Part shown: positions 1-8,207 of the stretch, one piece after another
How positions within the stretch are numbered: position 1 is the first letter of the stretch
Layout: every line of letters begins with the position of its first letter
Origin: Silvimonas amylolytica
Lineage (GTDB): Bacteria; Pseudomonadota; Gammaproteobacteria; Burkholderiales; Chitinibacteraceae
Assembly (NCBI RefSeq): GCF_014645555.1
Contig: NZ_BMLY01000001.1
Coordinates: 515,939 to 579,938 of the forward strand
Reading direction: 5' to 3'
Length of the DNA stretch: 64,000 nt
Made by a program: the position numbers and the translations under genes
Notes under the pieces: model-generated
Told to the model about the DNA's origin: nothing
What the model saw: the letters and a program-made list of their open reading frames with translations, nothing else
Database searches by the model: none

Positions 1-754
1 CCGCATCGCCAGCGGTTTCGACATCGTCAAACGAAGCCAGCACCAGTCGTGCCATGGCTGGTTTTGGAATCAACCGCACAGTAATTTCGGTCACGACGGC
101 AAACATGCCCTCACTGCCGATCAGTAGCGCCAGCAAATCCAGCCCGGGCATATCTGGCGCCAGCGACCCGAACTCCAGCATTTCGCCGTCCATACTCAGC
201 GCACGCACCCGCTGGATGTTGTGCACGGTCAGCCCGTATTTCAGGCAATGCAACCCGCCCGCGTTTTCAGCGACGTTGCCACCGATAGTGCAGGCAATTT
301 GCGAAGATGGGTCAGGCGCATAGCACAAATCAAACGGTGCAGCCGCTTCTGAAATGCGGATATTGCGCACACCGGGCTGCACCGTGGCTGTACGCGCCAG
401 CGGATCAATGTTGATGATCTGGTTCAATCGTGCCAGTGATAGCACCAGGCTGTTGGGCATGGGCGTCGCCCCTCCGGACAAACTGGTGCCGCCACCGCGC
501 GGCACCACCGGTACGCCGAGACGGCGGCACACGCGTAACACGCCTTGAACCTGCGACGCGTCCACAGGCAATGCCACCACCAGCGGCAATTGCCGGTATA
601 CCGGCAGCGCGTCTGTTTCATAAGGCGCCAGACTCTCATCGCTGGTCAGTAGCTGACACGCAGGCACAGCAGCGCGCAGCGCTTCAATAAGGCGCTCTTT
701 TAACTGCCCGCTCGCCGTAGTGGGCGTGCCGTCGTGCTTGCCACTTTCCAACAT
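1..754 (-). CDS. glcD: FAD-linked glycolate oxidase subunit GlcD-like, 3' end cut by window edge
   Basis: The minus strand reads open from an ATG at 754 to the left edge (about 251 codons), so only the N-terminal half is present. It shows the PCMH-type FAD-binding fold of the GlcD / D-lactate dehydrogenase family: a VPRGGGTSLSGGA stretch for the FAD pyrophosphate, then DPSSQIACTIGGNVAENAGG and GSEGMFAVVTEITVRL. In the family these enzymes oxidise 2-hydroxyacids such as glycolate to 2-oxoacids and pass electrons to the respiratory chain; GlcD works with GlcE and GlcF, which would lie to the left of the window. It starts 18 bases after the DJ-1/PfpI stop and is probably co-transcribed with it. 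A D-lactate dehydrogenase or another paralogue cannot be excluded from the N-terminus alone. Confidence 0.85.
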   Translation of the reverse strand, partial: MLESGKHDGTPTTASGQLKERLIEALRAAVPACQLLTSDESLAPYETDALPVYRQLPLVVALPVDASQVQGVLRVCRRLGVPVVPRGGGTSLSGGATPMPNSLVLSLARLNQIINIDPLARTATVQPGVRNIRISEAAAPFDLCYAPDPSSQIACTIGGNVAENAGGLHCLKYGLTVHNIQRVRALSMDGEMLEFGSLAPDMPGLDLLALLIGSEGMFAVVTEITVRLIPKPAMARLVLASFDDVETAGDA

Positions 755-772
755 CACAAGGCCGCTTGATAG

Positions 773-1354
773 TTAGAGCGTAATACGCGTACCCAGGACA
801 TCCAGAAACTGCGCCAGCCACGCAGGGTGTGCAGGCCAGGCGGGCGCGGTTACAAGGTTGCGATCCCGGTGCGCAGCCGTGATCTCGACCTCTTCATATT
901 TGCCCCCCGCCAGCCGTACTTCAGGTGCGCAGGCCGGATACGCAGAACAGCTGCGTCCTTCGAGTACCCCGGCTGCGGCCAGCAGTTGTGCGCCGTGGCA
1001 GATTGCCGCGATGGGTTTGTCGGTTTTGGCAAAATGGCGCACGGCCTCCAGCACCGCCTGATTCAGCCGGATATATTCGGGCGCGCGCCCACCGGGAATC
1101 AACAAGGCATCATACGAAGCCGCATTGATTTCACTGAAAGTGGCGTTGAGGGTGAAATTGTGACCCCGCTTCTCGCTGTATGTCTGATCACCTTCAAAAT
1201 CATGGATAGCGGTACGGATCTGCTCGCCGGATTTCTTGCCCGGGCATACCACGTCAAGCGTGTGACCCACCATCGATAGCGCTTGAAATGGCACCATCAG
1301 CTCATAGTCTTCAACGTAGTCGCCCGCCAGAACCAGAATCTTTTTTGCACCCAT
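773..1354 (-). CDS. DJ-1/PfpI family protein (class I glutamine amidotransferase-like)
   Basis: The 193-residue product has the DJ-1/PfpI fold: a nucleophile elbow AAICHGA with Cys119 followed by His120, an acidic GDYVEDYE segment near residue 15, and a [10 protein letters not shown] loop. Family members are stress-related enzymes or chaperones (protease I/deglycase type, glyoxalase III type). The Cys-His pair makes the PfpI/YhbO branch more likely than YajL. It lies directly upstream of the glcD-like gene with only 18 bases between them. That suggests a shared transcript and perhaps a role in handling reactive carbonyls from glycolate metabolism, which is inference. The start is the first ATG; no better alternative is seen. 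Confidence 0.85.
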   Translation of the reverse strand: MGAKKILVLAGDYVEDYELMVPFQALSMVGHTLDVVCPGKKSGEQIRTAIHDFEGDQTYSEKRGHNFTLNATFSEINAASYDALLIPGGRAPEYIRLNQAVLEAVRHFAKTDKPIAAICHGAQLLAAAGVLEGRSCSAYPACAPEVRLAGGKYEEVEITAAHRDRNLVTAPAWPAHPAWLAQFLDVLGTRITL

Positions 1355-1617
1355 GATGACTCTCCGCAGAATCGCACCGACGGCAAACGCCGCTGCTCTG
1401 GCTTCAAGCTAGTACACAAACCGCGCCCTCGCCGCATGGCCGCTTTTTGCCCAGTCTGGTTATCAGAACCGGATAAAAACGGGCTCCTGCCCAAGCCCCT
1501 CCTCACACACTTCCTTCAACCAGCAAGCATGACGCTTGAATCTGCCTCTCTACCCCTCCATCTACAACAGATACGGCAAGTTCGGCTTGTCAGTGCTGAC
1601 GTTTACGGAGTGAATTC

Positions 1618-2757
1618 ATGCGTCGTCGTTTGCTGTTTGCAAGTAGTGTGGTTGCACTGCTGCATATCTATATTGGTTTGCGCTTGCTGCCGGCTTTGCC
1701 GTTTGGGCCGGCAGTCATCACGGCCGGCGTTGTCTGGTTGGTGCTCTCCACCTTGTTACTGCCGCTAGGACTGATTGCGCGCGGTATTTCCAGCCAGCCG
1801 CTCTCTGATCGGCTGGCATGGGTCGGCCTCCTGGCCATGGGCCTGTTCTCGTCGTTGTTTGTGCTCACGCTCCTGCGTGAACCGGTGTTATTGATTGGCT
1901 ATCTGGCATTGCCGCTTACGCAGTTTGCTGCGCTGAAAAGCGCATCTGCGGTGGTTGTCCCGGTACTGGCCTTACTGGCCAGCGCGATTGGCTTCGCCAA
2001 TGCCCGCCGCCGCGCCCGCGTGGTTCACGTAGATGTACCGCTGGATAACCTGCCTGCCGCACTTAACGGGTTCACGATTGTGCAGATCAGCGATATCCAC
2101 GTTGGCCCAACCATTAAACGTCGCTATCTGGATGCCATCGTCAACAAAGTGAACGCGCTCCAGCCCGATGTCATTGCGGTAACCGGTGATCTGGTCGATG
2201 GGAGCGTCGCGGATCTCTCCCCCCACACGGCGCCGCTGGCCCGCTTGCAAGCACGCTATGGTGCTTACTTTGTGACCGGCAATCATGAGTATTACTCGGG
2301 CGCAGATGAGTGGACCGCTGAGCTGCGGCGTCTGGGCATCAACGTGTTGATCAACGAACACGTGGTGCTGGATCACGACGGTGCACCACTGGTACTGGCA
2401 GGGGTCACCGACTACACGGCGCATCATTTCAATGCTGATCAGCGCAGCGATCCACAAGCTGCGCTGGCCGGCGCGCCAGAGAATGCCGGCGCGCGCGTAT
2501 TACTGGCGCATCAGCCCCGGTCAGCCGTCGCTGCGGATGAAGCCGGGTTCGACCTCCAATTGTCCGGTCACACACACGGCGGGCAATTCTGGCCGTGGAA
2601 TCTGTTTGTGCGCTTTCAACAACCCTTTACAGCGGGCCTGAACCGCTTGAACCGGTTATGGGTCTATACCAGCCGTGGCACGGGTTACTGGGGCCCACCC
2701 AAGCGTTTTGGCGCCCCATCCGAGATCACACGGGTGCGACTGGTATCGGCAACCTGA
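1618..2757 (+). CDS. membrane-anchored metallophosphoesterase (YkuE/YaeI type)
   Basis: The 379-residue protein has three or four hydrophobic segments in its first ~130 residues, then a calcineurin-like phosphoesterase domain. All metal-binding motifs are present in order: D159-x-H161 (SDIHVG), GD at 190-191 (TGDLVDG), GNHEYY at 221-226, H298 (AHQP) and GHTHGG at 317-322. In the family this dinuclear centre hydrolyses phosphoesters or pyrophosphates; related YkuE/YaeI proteins act at the membrane, some on lipid substrates. GGAG lies 8 bases before the ATG, which supports this start. No neighbour suggests the substrate, so the reaction remains open. Confidence 0.85.
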   Translation: MRRRLLFASSVVALLHIYIGLRLLPALPFGPAVITAGVVWLVLSTLLLPLGLIARGISSQPLSDRLAWVGLLAMGLFSSLFVLTLLREPVLLIGYLALPLTQFAALKSASAVVVPVLALLASAIGFANARRRARVVHVDVPLDNLPAALNGFTIVQISDIHVGPTIKRRYLDAIVNKVNALQPDVIAVTGDLVDGSVADLSPHTAPLARLQARYGAYFVTGNHEYYSGADEWTAELRRLGINVLINEHVVLDHDGAPLVLAGVTDYTAHHFNADQRSDPQAALAGAPENAGARVLLAHQPRSAVAADEAGFDLQLSGHTHGGQFWPWNLFVRFQQPFTAGLNRLNRLWVYTSRGTGYWGPPKRFGAPSEITRVRLVSAT

Positions 2758-2784
2758 AGCTGTTTGAAGACGTATGACTGTGCA

Positions 2785-2806
2785 GTGGCCACCTCCGGGT
2801 GGCCAC
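2785..2806. repeat. 9-bp inverted repeat (hairpin) after the metallophosphoesterase
   Basis: GTGGCCACC, a TCCG loop and GGTGGCCAC form a perfect 9-bp stem 28 bases after the preceding stop codon. It is GC-rich but has no T-run, so it is not a standard intrinsic terminator. It could stabilise the 3' end of the mRNA. Confidence 0.5.
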
Positions 2807-3020
2807 ATGCATTTATGGCCATCCGTCTGCTGACTTTCATGCAATTTGACCGTTTTTCAGGGCGTTCTGGCCCTTGGGGACAAACGGTCTTGCGATGCGG
2901 TATCACTCCTGCCAGAGTAGCGCCCCCATGCGATTTGCATAGAAAAATAACCAGATCGAACCCATCCGGTTCAGATCCTTCCAGCTCAATTTGAATTACG
3001 CGTACCAGACGGAGAGACAC

Positions 3021-3815
3021 ATGAAGGTGCACAAGTCACTTGTGCTTGCACTCCTGCTCGCCTGCGGCAGCAGCATGGTGATGGCGGCCAAGGGGCCGGC
3101 CATCCGCATTGGCATCGACACGGCCTACCCGCCGTTTGCTTCCAAGAATGCAGCCGGCAAGCTGCAGGGTCTGGATATCGATATCCTCAACGCAGTCTGC
3201 AAAAAGCTTGATGCCCAGTGCAGCTGGGTAGAAACCCCTTTCGACAAACTGATCAGCGGTCTGTTGACGGCACGCTTTGATCTGATTGGTTCTTCGCTCA
3301 ACATTACCGAAGAACGGGCCAAAAGCATTACGTTTACAGACCCGATGTACAGCGTGCCGGTCCAGCTGGTAGCAGCCAGGGGCAGTAACCTGCAACCCAC
3401 TCCTGCGGCCTTGAAGGCCAAACGCGTGGGCGTGCTGAAGGATTCGGTGTCAGATGCCTGGGCCAAAGCCCATCTTGAACCGTATGGCGTGACGCTGGTG
3501 CAGTATCCAACCCAGGACAAGGTTTACCTGGATTTGATCTCTGGCAAGATCGATGCCTCGTTACAGGATTCTCAGGCGGCTTATACCGGCTTTCTGAAAA
3601 CGGCGTTCGGAAACGGCTATAGCTTTGCCGGCGGCCCGCTGCAGGATAACGCGCTGTTCGGCACCGGCATGGGTCTGGGTTTGCGCAAGAGCGACACCGC
3701 CCTGCATCAGCAGATCAACGACGCGCTCAAGGCACTCAAGGCTGACGGCACGCTGGATCGCATTGCGCATCAATATACCCAGATCACCGTTATCAAGACT
3801 GCAACAGCCAGGTAA
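3021..3815 (+). CDS. periplasmic amino-acid-type ABC transporter substrate-binding protein
   Basis: The product (264 residues from the ATG at 3021, with GGAGAG just upstream) is a type II periplasmic binding protein of SBP_bac_3 type. A signal peptide covers about residues 1-25; cleavage after VMA is possible, and LLAC could be a poor lipobox. The mature start RIGIDTAYPPFASKNAAGKLQGLDIDILNAVC is the classical family opening, and SSLNITEERAKSITFTDPMY follows. Such proteins bind lysine, arginine, ornithine, histidine or glutamine and deliver them to an inner-membrane permease. No permease or ATPase gene is adjacent, so it is an orphan receptor or uses components encoded elsewhere. An in-frame start at 2991 lacks a ribosome binding site. 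Confidence 0.9.
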   Translation: MKVHKSLVLALLLACGSSMVMAAKGPAIRIGIDTAYPPFASKNAAGKLQGLDIDILNAVCKKLDAQCSWVETPFDKLISGLLTARFDLIGSSLNITEERAKSITFTDPMYSVPVQLVAARGSNLQPTPAALKAKRVGVLKDSVSDAWAKAHLEPYGVTLVQYPTQDKVYLDLISGKIDASLQDSQAAYTGFLKTAFGNGYSFAGGPLQDNALFGTGMGLGLRKSDTALHQQINDALKALKADGTLDRIAHQYTQITVIKTATAR

Positions 3816-3836
3816 ACCGGCATCGTTTGCAGTACA

Positions 3837-3865
3837 CGGTGCGGGTCAGTTGCCCGCACCGTTTT
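3837..3865 (+). terminator. intrinsic terminator after the binding-protein gene
   Basis: CGGTGCGGG and CCCGCACCG form a 9-bp stem with a 7-base loop followed by TTTT, 21 bases after the stop at 3815. Confidence 0.8.
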
Positions 3866-3960
3866 CATTGCTTTTCTTCTCTGTGCTTCGGTTTCTTTTC
3901 TAGCTGATATTCCTGGCAATCTTTGGCTATAAAACCTGAAGATGCACAGGAGACACCAGC

Positions 3961-4380
3961 ATGAACTGGTATGTAGCCGTATTACAGAACTACACCGGCT
4001 TTACCGGGCGCGCCCGGCGCAAGGAATTCTGGATGTTTGCGCTGTGCAATCTGATCATCAACCTGATCTTGCGCGTAGCGGACCATTTGTTTGGTTTTTT
4101 CATCCTCACGCCTGAGGGCAGTATCGGCATCCTCGGCACCATCTACGGGTTGGCTGTATTGATCCCGTCTCTGGCCGTGGCCGTCAGGCGCCTGCACGAC
4201 GGCGACCATACCGGCTGGTGGCTATTCATGGTGTTGCTGCCGATTGTGGGCAGCATTATCTTGCTGGTTTTCATGCTGCAACAAAGTTCACCGGGCACCA
4301 ATCGTTTCGGCCCCTCCCCCCGGCTGGACTTTGATGAACCAGAACCGCCAATCCCGCCATTTCATCATCATCAACATTAA
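3961..4380 (+). CDS. DUF805 family inner-membrane protein
   Basis: The 139-residue protein opens with MNWYVAVLQNYTGFTGRARR followed by KEFWMF, the hallmark N-terminus of the DUF805 (YhaH/YhaI) family, and has three to four predicted membrane helices. RRLHDGDHTGWW is the other conserved family block. The function of the family is not established. The C-terminus is proline- and histidine-rich (ending FHHHQH), which may just be a cytoplasmic tail. AGGAGA lies about 8 bases before the ATG. It stands alone between a terminator and the sulfur module. Confidence 0.85.
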   Translation: MNWYVAVLQNYTGFTGRARRKEFWMFALCNLIINLILRVADHLFGFFILTPEGSIGILGTIYGLAVLIPSLAVAVRRLHDGDHTGWWLFMVLLPIVGSIILLVFMLQQSSPGTNRFGPSPRLDFDEPEPPIPPFHHHQH

Positions 4381-4423
4381 TCGGGTGCGATCCATGATTG
4401 TTGATTGCCGCACTCTTTGCGTC

Positions 4424-4451
4424 TTATATTATATTTTTTTATATAATATAA
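4424..4451. promoter_or_regulatory. AT-rich inverted repeat, likely operator of the ArsR/BigR-type regulator
   Basis: TTATATTATA (4424-4433) and TATAATATAA (4442-4451) are perfect 10-bp arms around an 8-base T-rich centre, 37 bases before the regulator's ATG. AT-rich palindromes overlapping the promoter are the known target type for BigR-like repressors. Autoregulation of the four-gene unit is inferred. Confidence 0.7.
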
Positions 4452-4488
4452 TTTTACATATTGAAGATAACCTGAACAACATGCCGGC

Positions 4489-4803
4489 ATGACCCCACCC
4501 TCTCACGAGGCCATGCGCAAGGGCGCGCTGGCCGCTACGGCCACGCTGCGCGCGCTGGCAAACCCTGATCGTCTACTGTTGCTGTGCATGCTCAGCCAGG
4601 GCGAAAAATCCGTCAGCGAACTGGAAAGCCTGCTCGACCTGCATCAGCCTTCGCTCTCGCAACAGCTGGGCGTATTGCGGCAGGAAAACCTGGTCAGCAC
4701 CCGACGGGAAGGCAAGCAGATGTACTACAGCGTCGCGGACGACCGCGTTCTCACCTTGCTAGGCACGCTCTATACCCTTTACTGCCCTACTACGATGGAT
4801 TGA
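4489..4803 (+). CDS. ArsR/SmtB family regulator, BigR/SqrR/PmpR-like (probable persulfide sensor)
   Basis: The 104-residue winged-helix protein has the recognition region SVSELESLLDLHQPSLSQQL and the wing STRREGKQMYYSV. Two cysteines, Cys33 and Cys99, are 66 residues apart. The same spacing occurs in the persulfide-sensing repressors BigR and SqrR, where the pair forms a tetrasulfide bridge and releases DNA (recalled family knowledge). The ELCVC metal-site motif of metal-sensing ArsR proteins is absent. The gene is followed after 15 bases by two YeeE/YedE proteins and a TauE/SafE permease, matching pmpR-pmpAB/bigR-type sulfur loci. The ribosome binding site is weak, and an ATG at 4513 is a less likely alternative start. 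Confidence 0.85.
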   Translation: MTPPSHEAMRKGALAATATLRALANPDRLLLLCMLSQGEKSVSELESLLDLHQPSLSQQLGVLRQENLVSTRREGKQMYYSVADDRVLTLLGTLYTLYCPTTMD

Positions 4804-4818
4804 ACGAGTACTCACAAC

Positions 4819-5253
4819 ATGACCATAGACTGGCTTCATTTTTCACCATGGTCTGCCCTTGCGGGCGGTGCATTGATCGGGCTGGCTGCGGGCGGATTAT
4901 TCTTGCTCAATGGCCGAATCGCAGGCATTAGCGGCATCCTTGGCGGGATGTTCTTTAACAAACCGGAACGCACCAATACCTGGCGCTGGGCCTTTGTTGC
5001 CGGATTGATTCTGGCACCGTGGTTATGGCGCGGATTCGGGGTACTGCCGGGAATCCAGATCAATGCATCAAGCGTCTTGCTGGTCATAGCAGGATTGCTG
5101 GTCGGACTGGGCACGCGGCTGGGTTCAGGCTGTACCAGTGGGCATGGCGTATGCGGGTTGTCGCGTTTGTCTGCCCGCTCGCTCGTGGCCACGCTCGTTT
5201 TCATGGCCGTCGGTTTCGTGACCGTCTGGTTGTTCCAGCATGGATTGCATTAA
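4819..5253 (+). CDS. YeeE/YedE family sulfur-compound transporter, first half (PmpA-like)
   Basis: The 144-residue membrane protein carries the family signatures [10 protein letters not shown] near residues 31-40 and [15 protein letters not shown] at about 102-116, with Cys105 and Cys112. In YeeE/TsuA-type transporters, membrane cysteines bind and pass thiosulfate or related sulfur species. Here the fold is split into two half-size genes, as in the pmpA/pmpB pair. It lies 15 bases after the regulator and 15 before the second half, so the genes are almost certainly one operon. The actual substrate (thiosulfate, persulfide or sulfite) is not shown by the sequence. Confidence 0.85.
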   Translation: MTIDWLHFSPWSALAGGALIGLAAGGLFLLNGRIAGISGILGGMFFNKPERTNTWRWAFVAGLILAPWLWRGFGVLPGIQINASSVLLVIAGLLVGLGTRLGSGCTSGHGVCGLSRLSARSLVATLVFMAVGFVTVWLFQHGLH

Positions 5254-5268
5254 GCGCGGAGAAACATC

Positions 5269-5691
5269 ATGAGCATTTTGTTTGCCGCGCTAAGCGGACT
5301 GGTTTTCGGGCTAGGGCTGATTTTGTCCGGTATGGCCAACCCGGCCAAGGTGACCGGGTTTCTTGATCTGGCGGGCTTGTGGGATCCATCCCTCGCGTTG
5401 GTCATGGGAGGCGCAATTGCCGTCGCGTTGCCCTTGTTCCGGCTGGCCCGCAAGCGAACGCAGGCCGTTACGGGTGATCCATTCCAGTGGCCCCGGAAAA
5501 CCCACATCGACAAGCCACTACTATTGGGCGCGTTGATCTTTGGTGCGGGCTGGGGATTAGCGGGCATTTGTCCGGGACCTGCACTGGTTCTGGTGGGGGC
5601 AGGTATCCCCCAGGGCATCGCGTTTACTGTCGCGATGCTGGCCGGCATGTCTTTGTATGAGCTCTTTGCCCACCGGATTACCCGGACATGA
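5269..5691 (+). CDS. YeeE/YedE-like (DUF6691) transporter, second half (PmpB-like)
   Basis: The 140-residue membrane protein begins with the typical block LILSGMANPAKVTGFLD and contains GWGLAGICPGPALV with Cys101. This is the complementary half of the two-gene YeeE/YedE transporter. GGAG sits upstream of the ATG (CGCGGAGAAACATC). Its stop overlaps the start of the TauE/SafE gene by four bases (ATGA), indicating translational coupling. The pair is presumed to form a heteromeric channel for a sulfur compound in the inner membrane. Confidence 0.83.
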   Translation: MSILFAALSGLVFGLGLILSGMANPAKVTGFLDLAGLWDPSLALVMGGAIAVALPLFRLARKRTQAVTGDPFQWPRKTHIDKPLLLGALIFGAGWGLAGICPGPALVLVGAGIPQGIAFTVAMLAGMSLYELFAHRITRT

Positions 5692-6482
5692 CGCTGGCCT
5701 TGATCCTGGGCGTGCTGGTCGGTGCCGTGCTGGGGCTGACCGGTGCCGGTGGCGGCATTCTGGCGGTGCCAGCCCTTGTGAACGGTCTCGGCTGGACAGT
5801 TCATGAAGCTGCGCCGGTGGCCCTCATTGCGGTGGCCAGTGGTGCCACGGTGGGTGCGCTGGAAGGGTTCCGGCATGGGTTGGTGCGCTACCGGGCAGCA
5901 CTACTGATTGCGCTTTGCGCCATGCCCATGACTTTTGTCGGTAGCTGGCTGGCGGTGCGCGTATCCGCACATTGGCTGGCAGGTCTATTTGGTTGCGTAA
6001 TGCTGATCGTCGCGTGGCGTGCCTGGAGCAATGCATCCCGCCAACGGGATCAACCGCAGCATGCTGCTCGCTGCCAGGTCGACCCGGTGACGGGACGACT
6101 GATCTGGACCCCGCTCACCCTGTTGCTAGTGGCGCAGGTTGGCGTGCTGACGGGCTTGCTCACGGGGCTTTTGGGCGTGGGCGGCGGCTTTGTCATCGTC
6201 CCCGCGTTGCGGCGGCTTACCAACCTGCCGCTGCAGTCGATTGTCGCGACCTCCCTGCTCGTGATTGCACTGACTGGCATCTCCGGGGTGCTTTCAACGC
6301 TGATACACGGCGGCCAACTGCCAACGGCCGTGTTATGGCCCTTTCTGGGCGCACTGGTTCTGGGCATGGTACCAGGGAGGATTCTTGCGGCGCGGCTGTC
6401 CGGATGGATGATCCAGCGCGGCTTTGCATTGATGGTCTTGCTGGTGGCCGGCAGCATGCTCTGGCGTGCCACCGGCCTGTGA
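5688..6482 (+). CDS. TauE/SafE family sulfite/organosulfonate exporter-type permease
   Basis: The 264-residue protein has seven to eight hydrophobic helices and two repeated glycine-rich blocks, LTGAGGGILAVPALV near residue 20 and LLGVGGGFVIVPAL near residue 165, the hallmark of the TauE/SafE (DUF81) family. Members export sulfite, sulfoacetate or related anions. It overlaps the preceding YeeE-type gene by four bases and closes the four-gene sulfur unit. A reasonable reading is that it removes sulfite made when reduced sulfur is oxidised. No persulfide dioxygenase, rhodanese or quinone reductase is encoded in the same operon. Confidence 0.88.
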   Translation: MTLALILGVLVGAVLGLTGAGGGILAVPALVNGLGWTVHEAAPVALIAVASGATVGALEGFRHGLVRYRAALLIALCAMPMTFVGSWLAVRVSAHWLAGLFGCVMLIVAWRAWSNASRQRDQPQHAARCQVDPVTGRLIWTPLTLLLVAQVGVLTGLLTGLLGVGGGFVIVPALRRLTNLPLQSIVATSLLVIALTGISGVLSTLIHGGQLPTAVLWPFLGALVLGMVPGRILAARLSGWMIQRGFALMVLLVAGSMLWRATGL

Positions 6483-6496
6483 ACGCGTCAAACTGT

Positions 6497-7066
6497 TCAG
6501 TTCAATTCTTGGTCCAGATAGAACTTCACGCCTTTACCGGTGAGTTCCGGCGCCAGGTTGCCCTTGGCATCCAGTTGATACATCCACACACCCGGCATGA
6601 CTTCCGCTTCGGCCTTGCCCGCGCTCTTTGAGGCATCCACTGCGAACTGGCTCAACACGTAGCCACGCGCGAGAAAGCTATCCAGGCCTTCCTGGGTCTC
6701 AAAGACAAATATCACGCTGTAGGTTTTGATGCCCAAACCCCAACCGGAGGGTGAGTGGAACATGCGCATGTAGGTTCTCTTGTCAGAACCGGGTTTTTGC
6801 ACCACGCCTGTACCAAAACCGCCCGGCAGCAAAATGCCCATCCCGCCATTGGTAAACGCGGCATAACCCGCGCTCTGGTCAATCTTTGCTTTTGCATCTG
6901 GATCGGCTTTCTCAAGCTTGTCGATCAAATCACGTGCGTTCAGATCCACAGTGTGGCGCTTTTCGAGCACATTTGATCCCGTCGTAGCCTGCGCCGGGCC
7001 TGACAAACCCAGCGCGACCAGCAGCACGGCAACCCAGCGCACACATCCCGACATCCTGCTTTTCAT
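6497..7066 (-). CDS. SYLF/YSC84 domain periplasmic protein
   Basis: The 189-residue product has a signal peptide (positively charged start, hydrophobic stretch to about residue 27, cleavage near AQA) and then the SYLF/Ysc84 pattern: a helical region with DLIDKLEKADPDAKAKIDQSAGYAAF, then GGMGILLPGGFGTGVV, SPSGWGLGIKTYSVIFVFETQEGLDSF. The domain binds lipids in eukaryotes; in bacteria it occurs in exported proteins of unknown role. GGGAG lies seven bases before the ATG, fixing the start. It converges with the sulfur operon and is separated from it by only 14 bases. Confidence 0.8.
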   Translation of the reverse strand: MKSRMSGCVRWVAVLLVALGLSGPAQATTGSNVLEKRHTVDLNARDLIDKLEKADPDAKAKIDQSAGYAAFTNGGMGILLPGGFGTGVVQKPGSDKRTYMRMFHSPSGWGLGIKTYSVIFVFETQEGLDSFLARGYVLSQFAVDASKSAGKAEAEVMPGVWMYQLDAKGNLAPELTGKGVKFYLDQELN

Positions 7067-7162
7067 CCCTTACTCCCAGCCCTCGGGCCATGCAATCAAG
7101 GTTCAATCACGCAGACCGGCCTGAGACAGCCGGTCCGCGTTGACTCAAGACACTGCTTGCCG

Positions 7163-7750
7163 TTACTTGGCAGCTGGCGTCACAGAGATCGCCAGGGCGT
7201 CGGTGACCACGGCGACCACCTGATCACCTTTCTTCACTTGGTGCATGACATCCGGATCGTCCACCTCTACATCCACTACGCGACCTTTCGGACCCTTGAC
7301 GCGGATCGTGTTGTGTTTCTTGTCCACGCTGATCACGTTGGCCACGATGGTCTGACGACGAGCCACTGCCCCGCCCGGTTGTTCACCCTTGGCCGCAGAG
7401 GTCGACGCGGTGCTTTCGACGTCCGCGCGAATACCTGCTCCACCTTTCTTGAGCGCCAACGCGATAGCACGACGGTATTCAGCGTTGACGCGGTCGCCCA
7501 CTTTCAGCGCATCAAAGTTTTTGGCATCAGGGCCAACCGTCAGATCAAACACATTGCCACGGTCGCCCTTGATGGTCACGACACGGTTTTCCTTGTCGAT
7601 GGCGGTAATCGTGCCCGAACCATGAATCGAGGCTTCACCGGCCTTGACCGCTTTGATCTCAGGCTGGGATGCGGTATCGGCTGCATAAACGCCGAAGCTC
7701 AGGGTCATTGTGGCCAGCGCCACGGCGGTCAGGAGCATACGTTTTTTCAT
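7163..7750 (-). CDS. secreted protein with two tandem beta-rich repeats, function unknown
   Basis: From the ATG at 7750 (CGGAG ten bases upstream) the product has 195 residues and a signal peptide ending near VYA. The mature part contains two similar ~55-residue units: GTITAIDKENRVVTIKG...LKVGDRVNAEYRRAIALAL and ANVISVDKKHNTIRVKG...VKKGDQVVAVVTDALAISV. Both have the pattern of a small beta-barrel with V-x-VD-K, an alternating hydrophobic strand, a KG turn and a KxGD turn, joined by an Ala/Ser/Gly-rich linker. It resembles DUF5666-like periplasmic proteins, but I cannot assign a family with certainty. It sits 96 bases upstream of the SYLF gene on the same strand. Confidence 0.75.
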   Translation of the reverse strand: MKKRMLLTAVALATMTLSFGVYAADTASQPEIKAVKAGEASIHGSGTITAIDKENRVVTIKGDRGNVFDLTVGPDAKNFDALKVGDRVNAEYRRAIALALKKGGAGIRADVESTASTSAAKGEQPGGAVARRQTIVANVISVDKKHNTIRVKGPKGRVVDVEVDDPDVMHQVKKGDQVVAVVTDALAISVTPAAK

Positions 7751-8207
7751 GAAAGACAATCTCCGGAAAACAAGTTTGAGTTATGACGTGGCGGTTACGG
7801 TAATCCCCACCTGCACACCGACTGCCAGGTACAGGGTGGTACTGGCATGCTCCATCATAGAAAACGCTGACGTATTCGCGACTATTACTTTCAACTGTTT
7901 TTCCAGAAATTGACCAAGACCTGGAGACCAGATATCTCCGTTTTGGCTGGAACGCTACTCAAAACGGCCCGTCGCGCCGAGTCGACCCGCCGGTTTGTCC
8001 GCCCGAGACGCAGGCGCAGAGACCTTGTTACTTGTTGCCGCGTTCATCGCACCGCTCACGCAAGATGCGCTCCCTCTGGGGAGAAGGCATCGTCTTGTCA
8101 GACACCCGCTGCCAGCGCTGTCACGCCGCACAAGCTGTTACCCGGCCCGTACGCTAAACAGGTGCGGGGCATGGCATAGTGATCTGCCCAACCACAGAGT
8201 TGCGCCC
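7751..8207. other. 457-bp stretch without a supported gene
   Basis: Between two divergent genes lies a stretch with no ORF that shows coding character or a ribosome binding site. It should hold the promoters of both neighbours; no obvious operator, terminator or RNA gene was seen. Confidence 0.5.

Noticed and set aside
2785-2806. Hairpin as an intrinsic terminator of the metallophosphoesterase gene
   Set aside because: The stem is good but no T-run follows, so it is listed only as a repeat.
7910-8179. Possible Arg-rich 89-residue gene in the 7751-8207 gap
   Set aside because: Low-complexity, no ribosome binding site, no family pattern; treated as non-coding.
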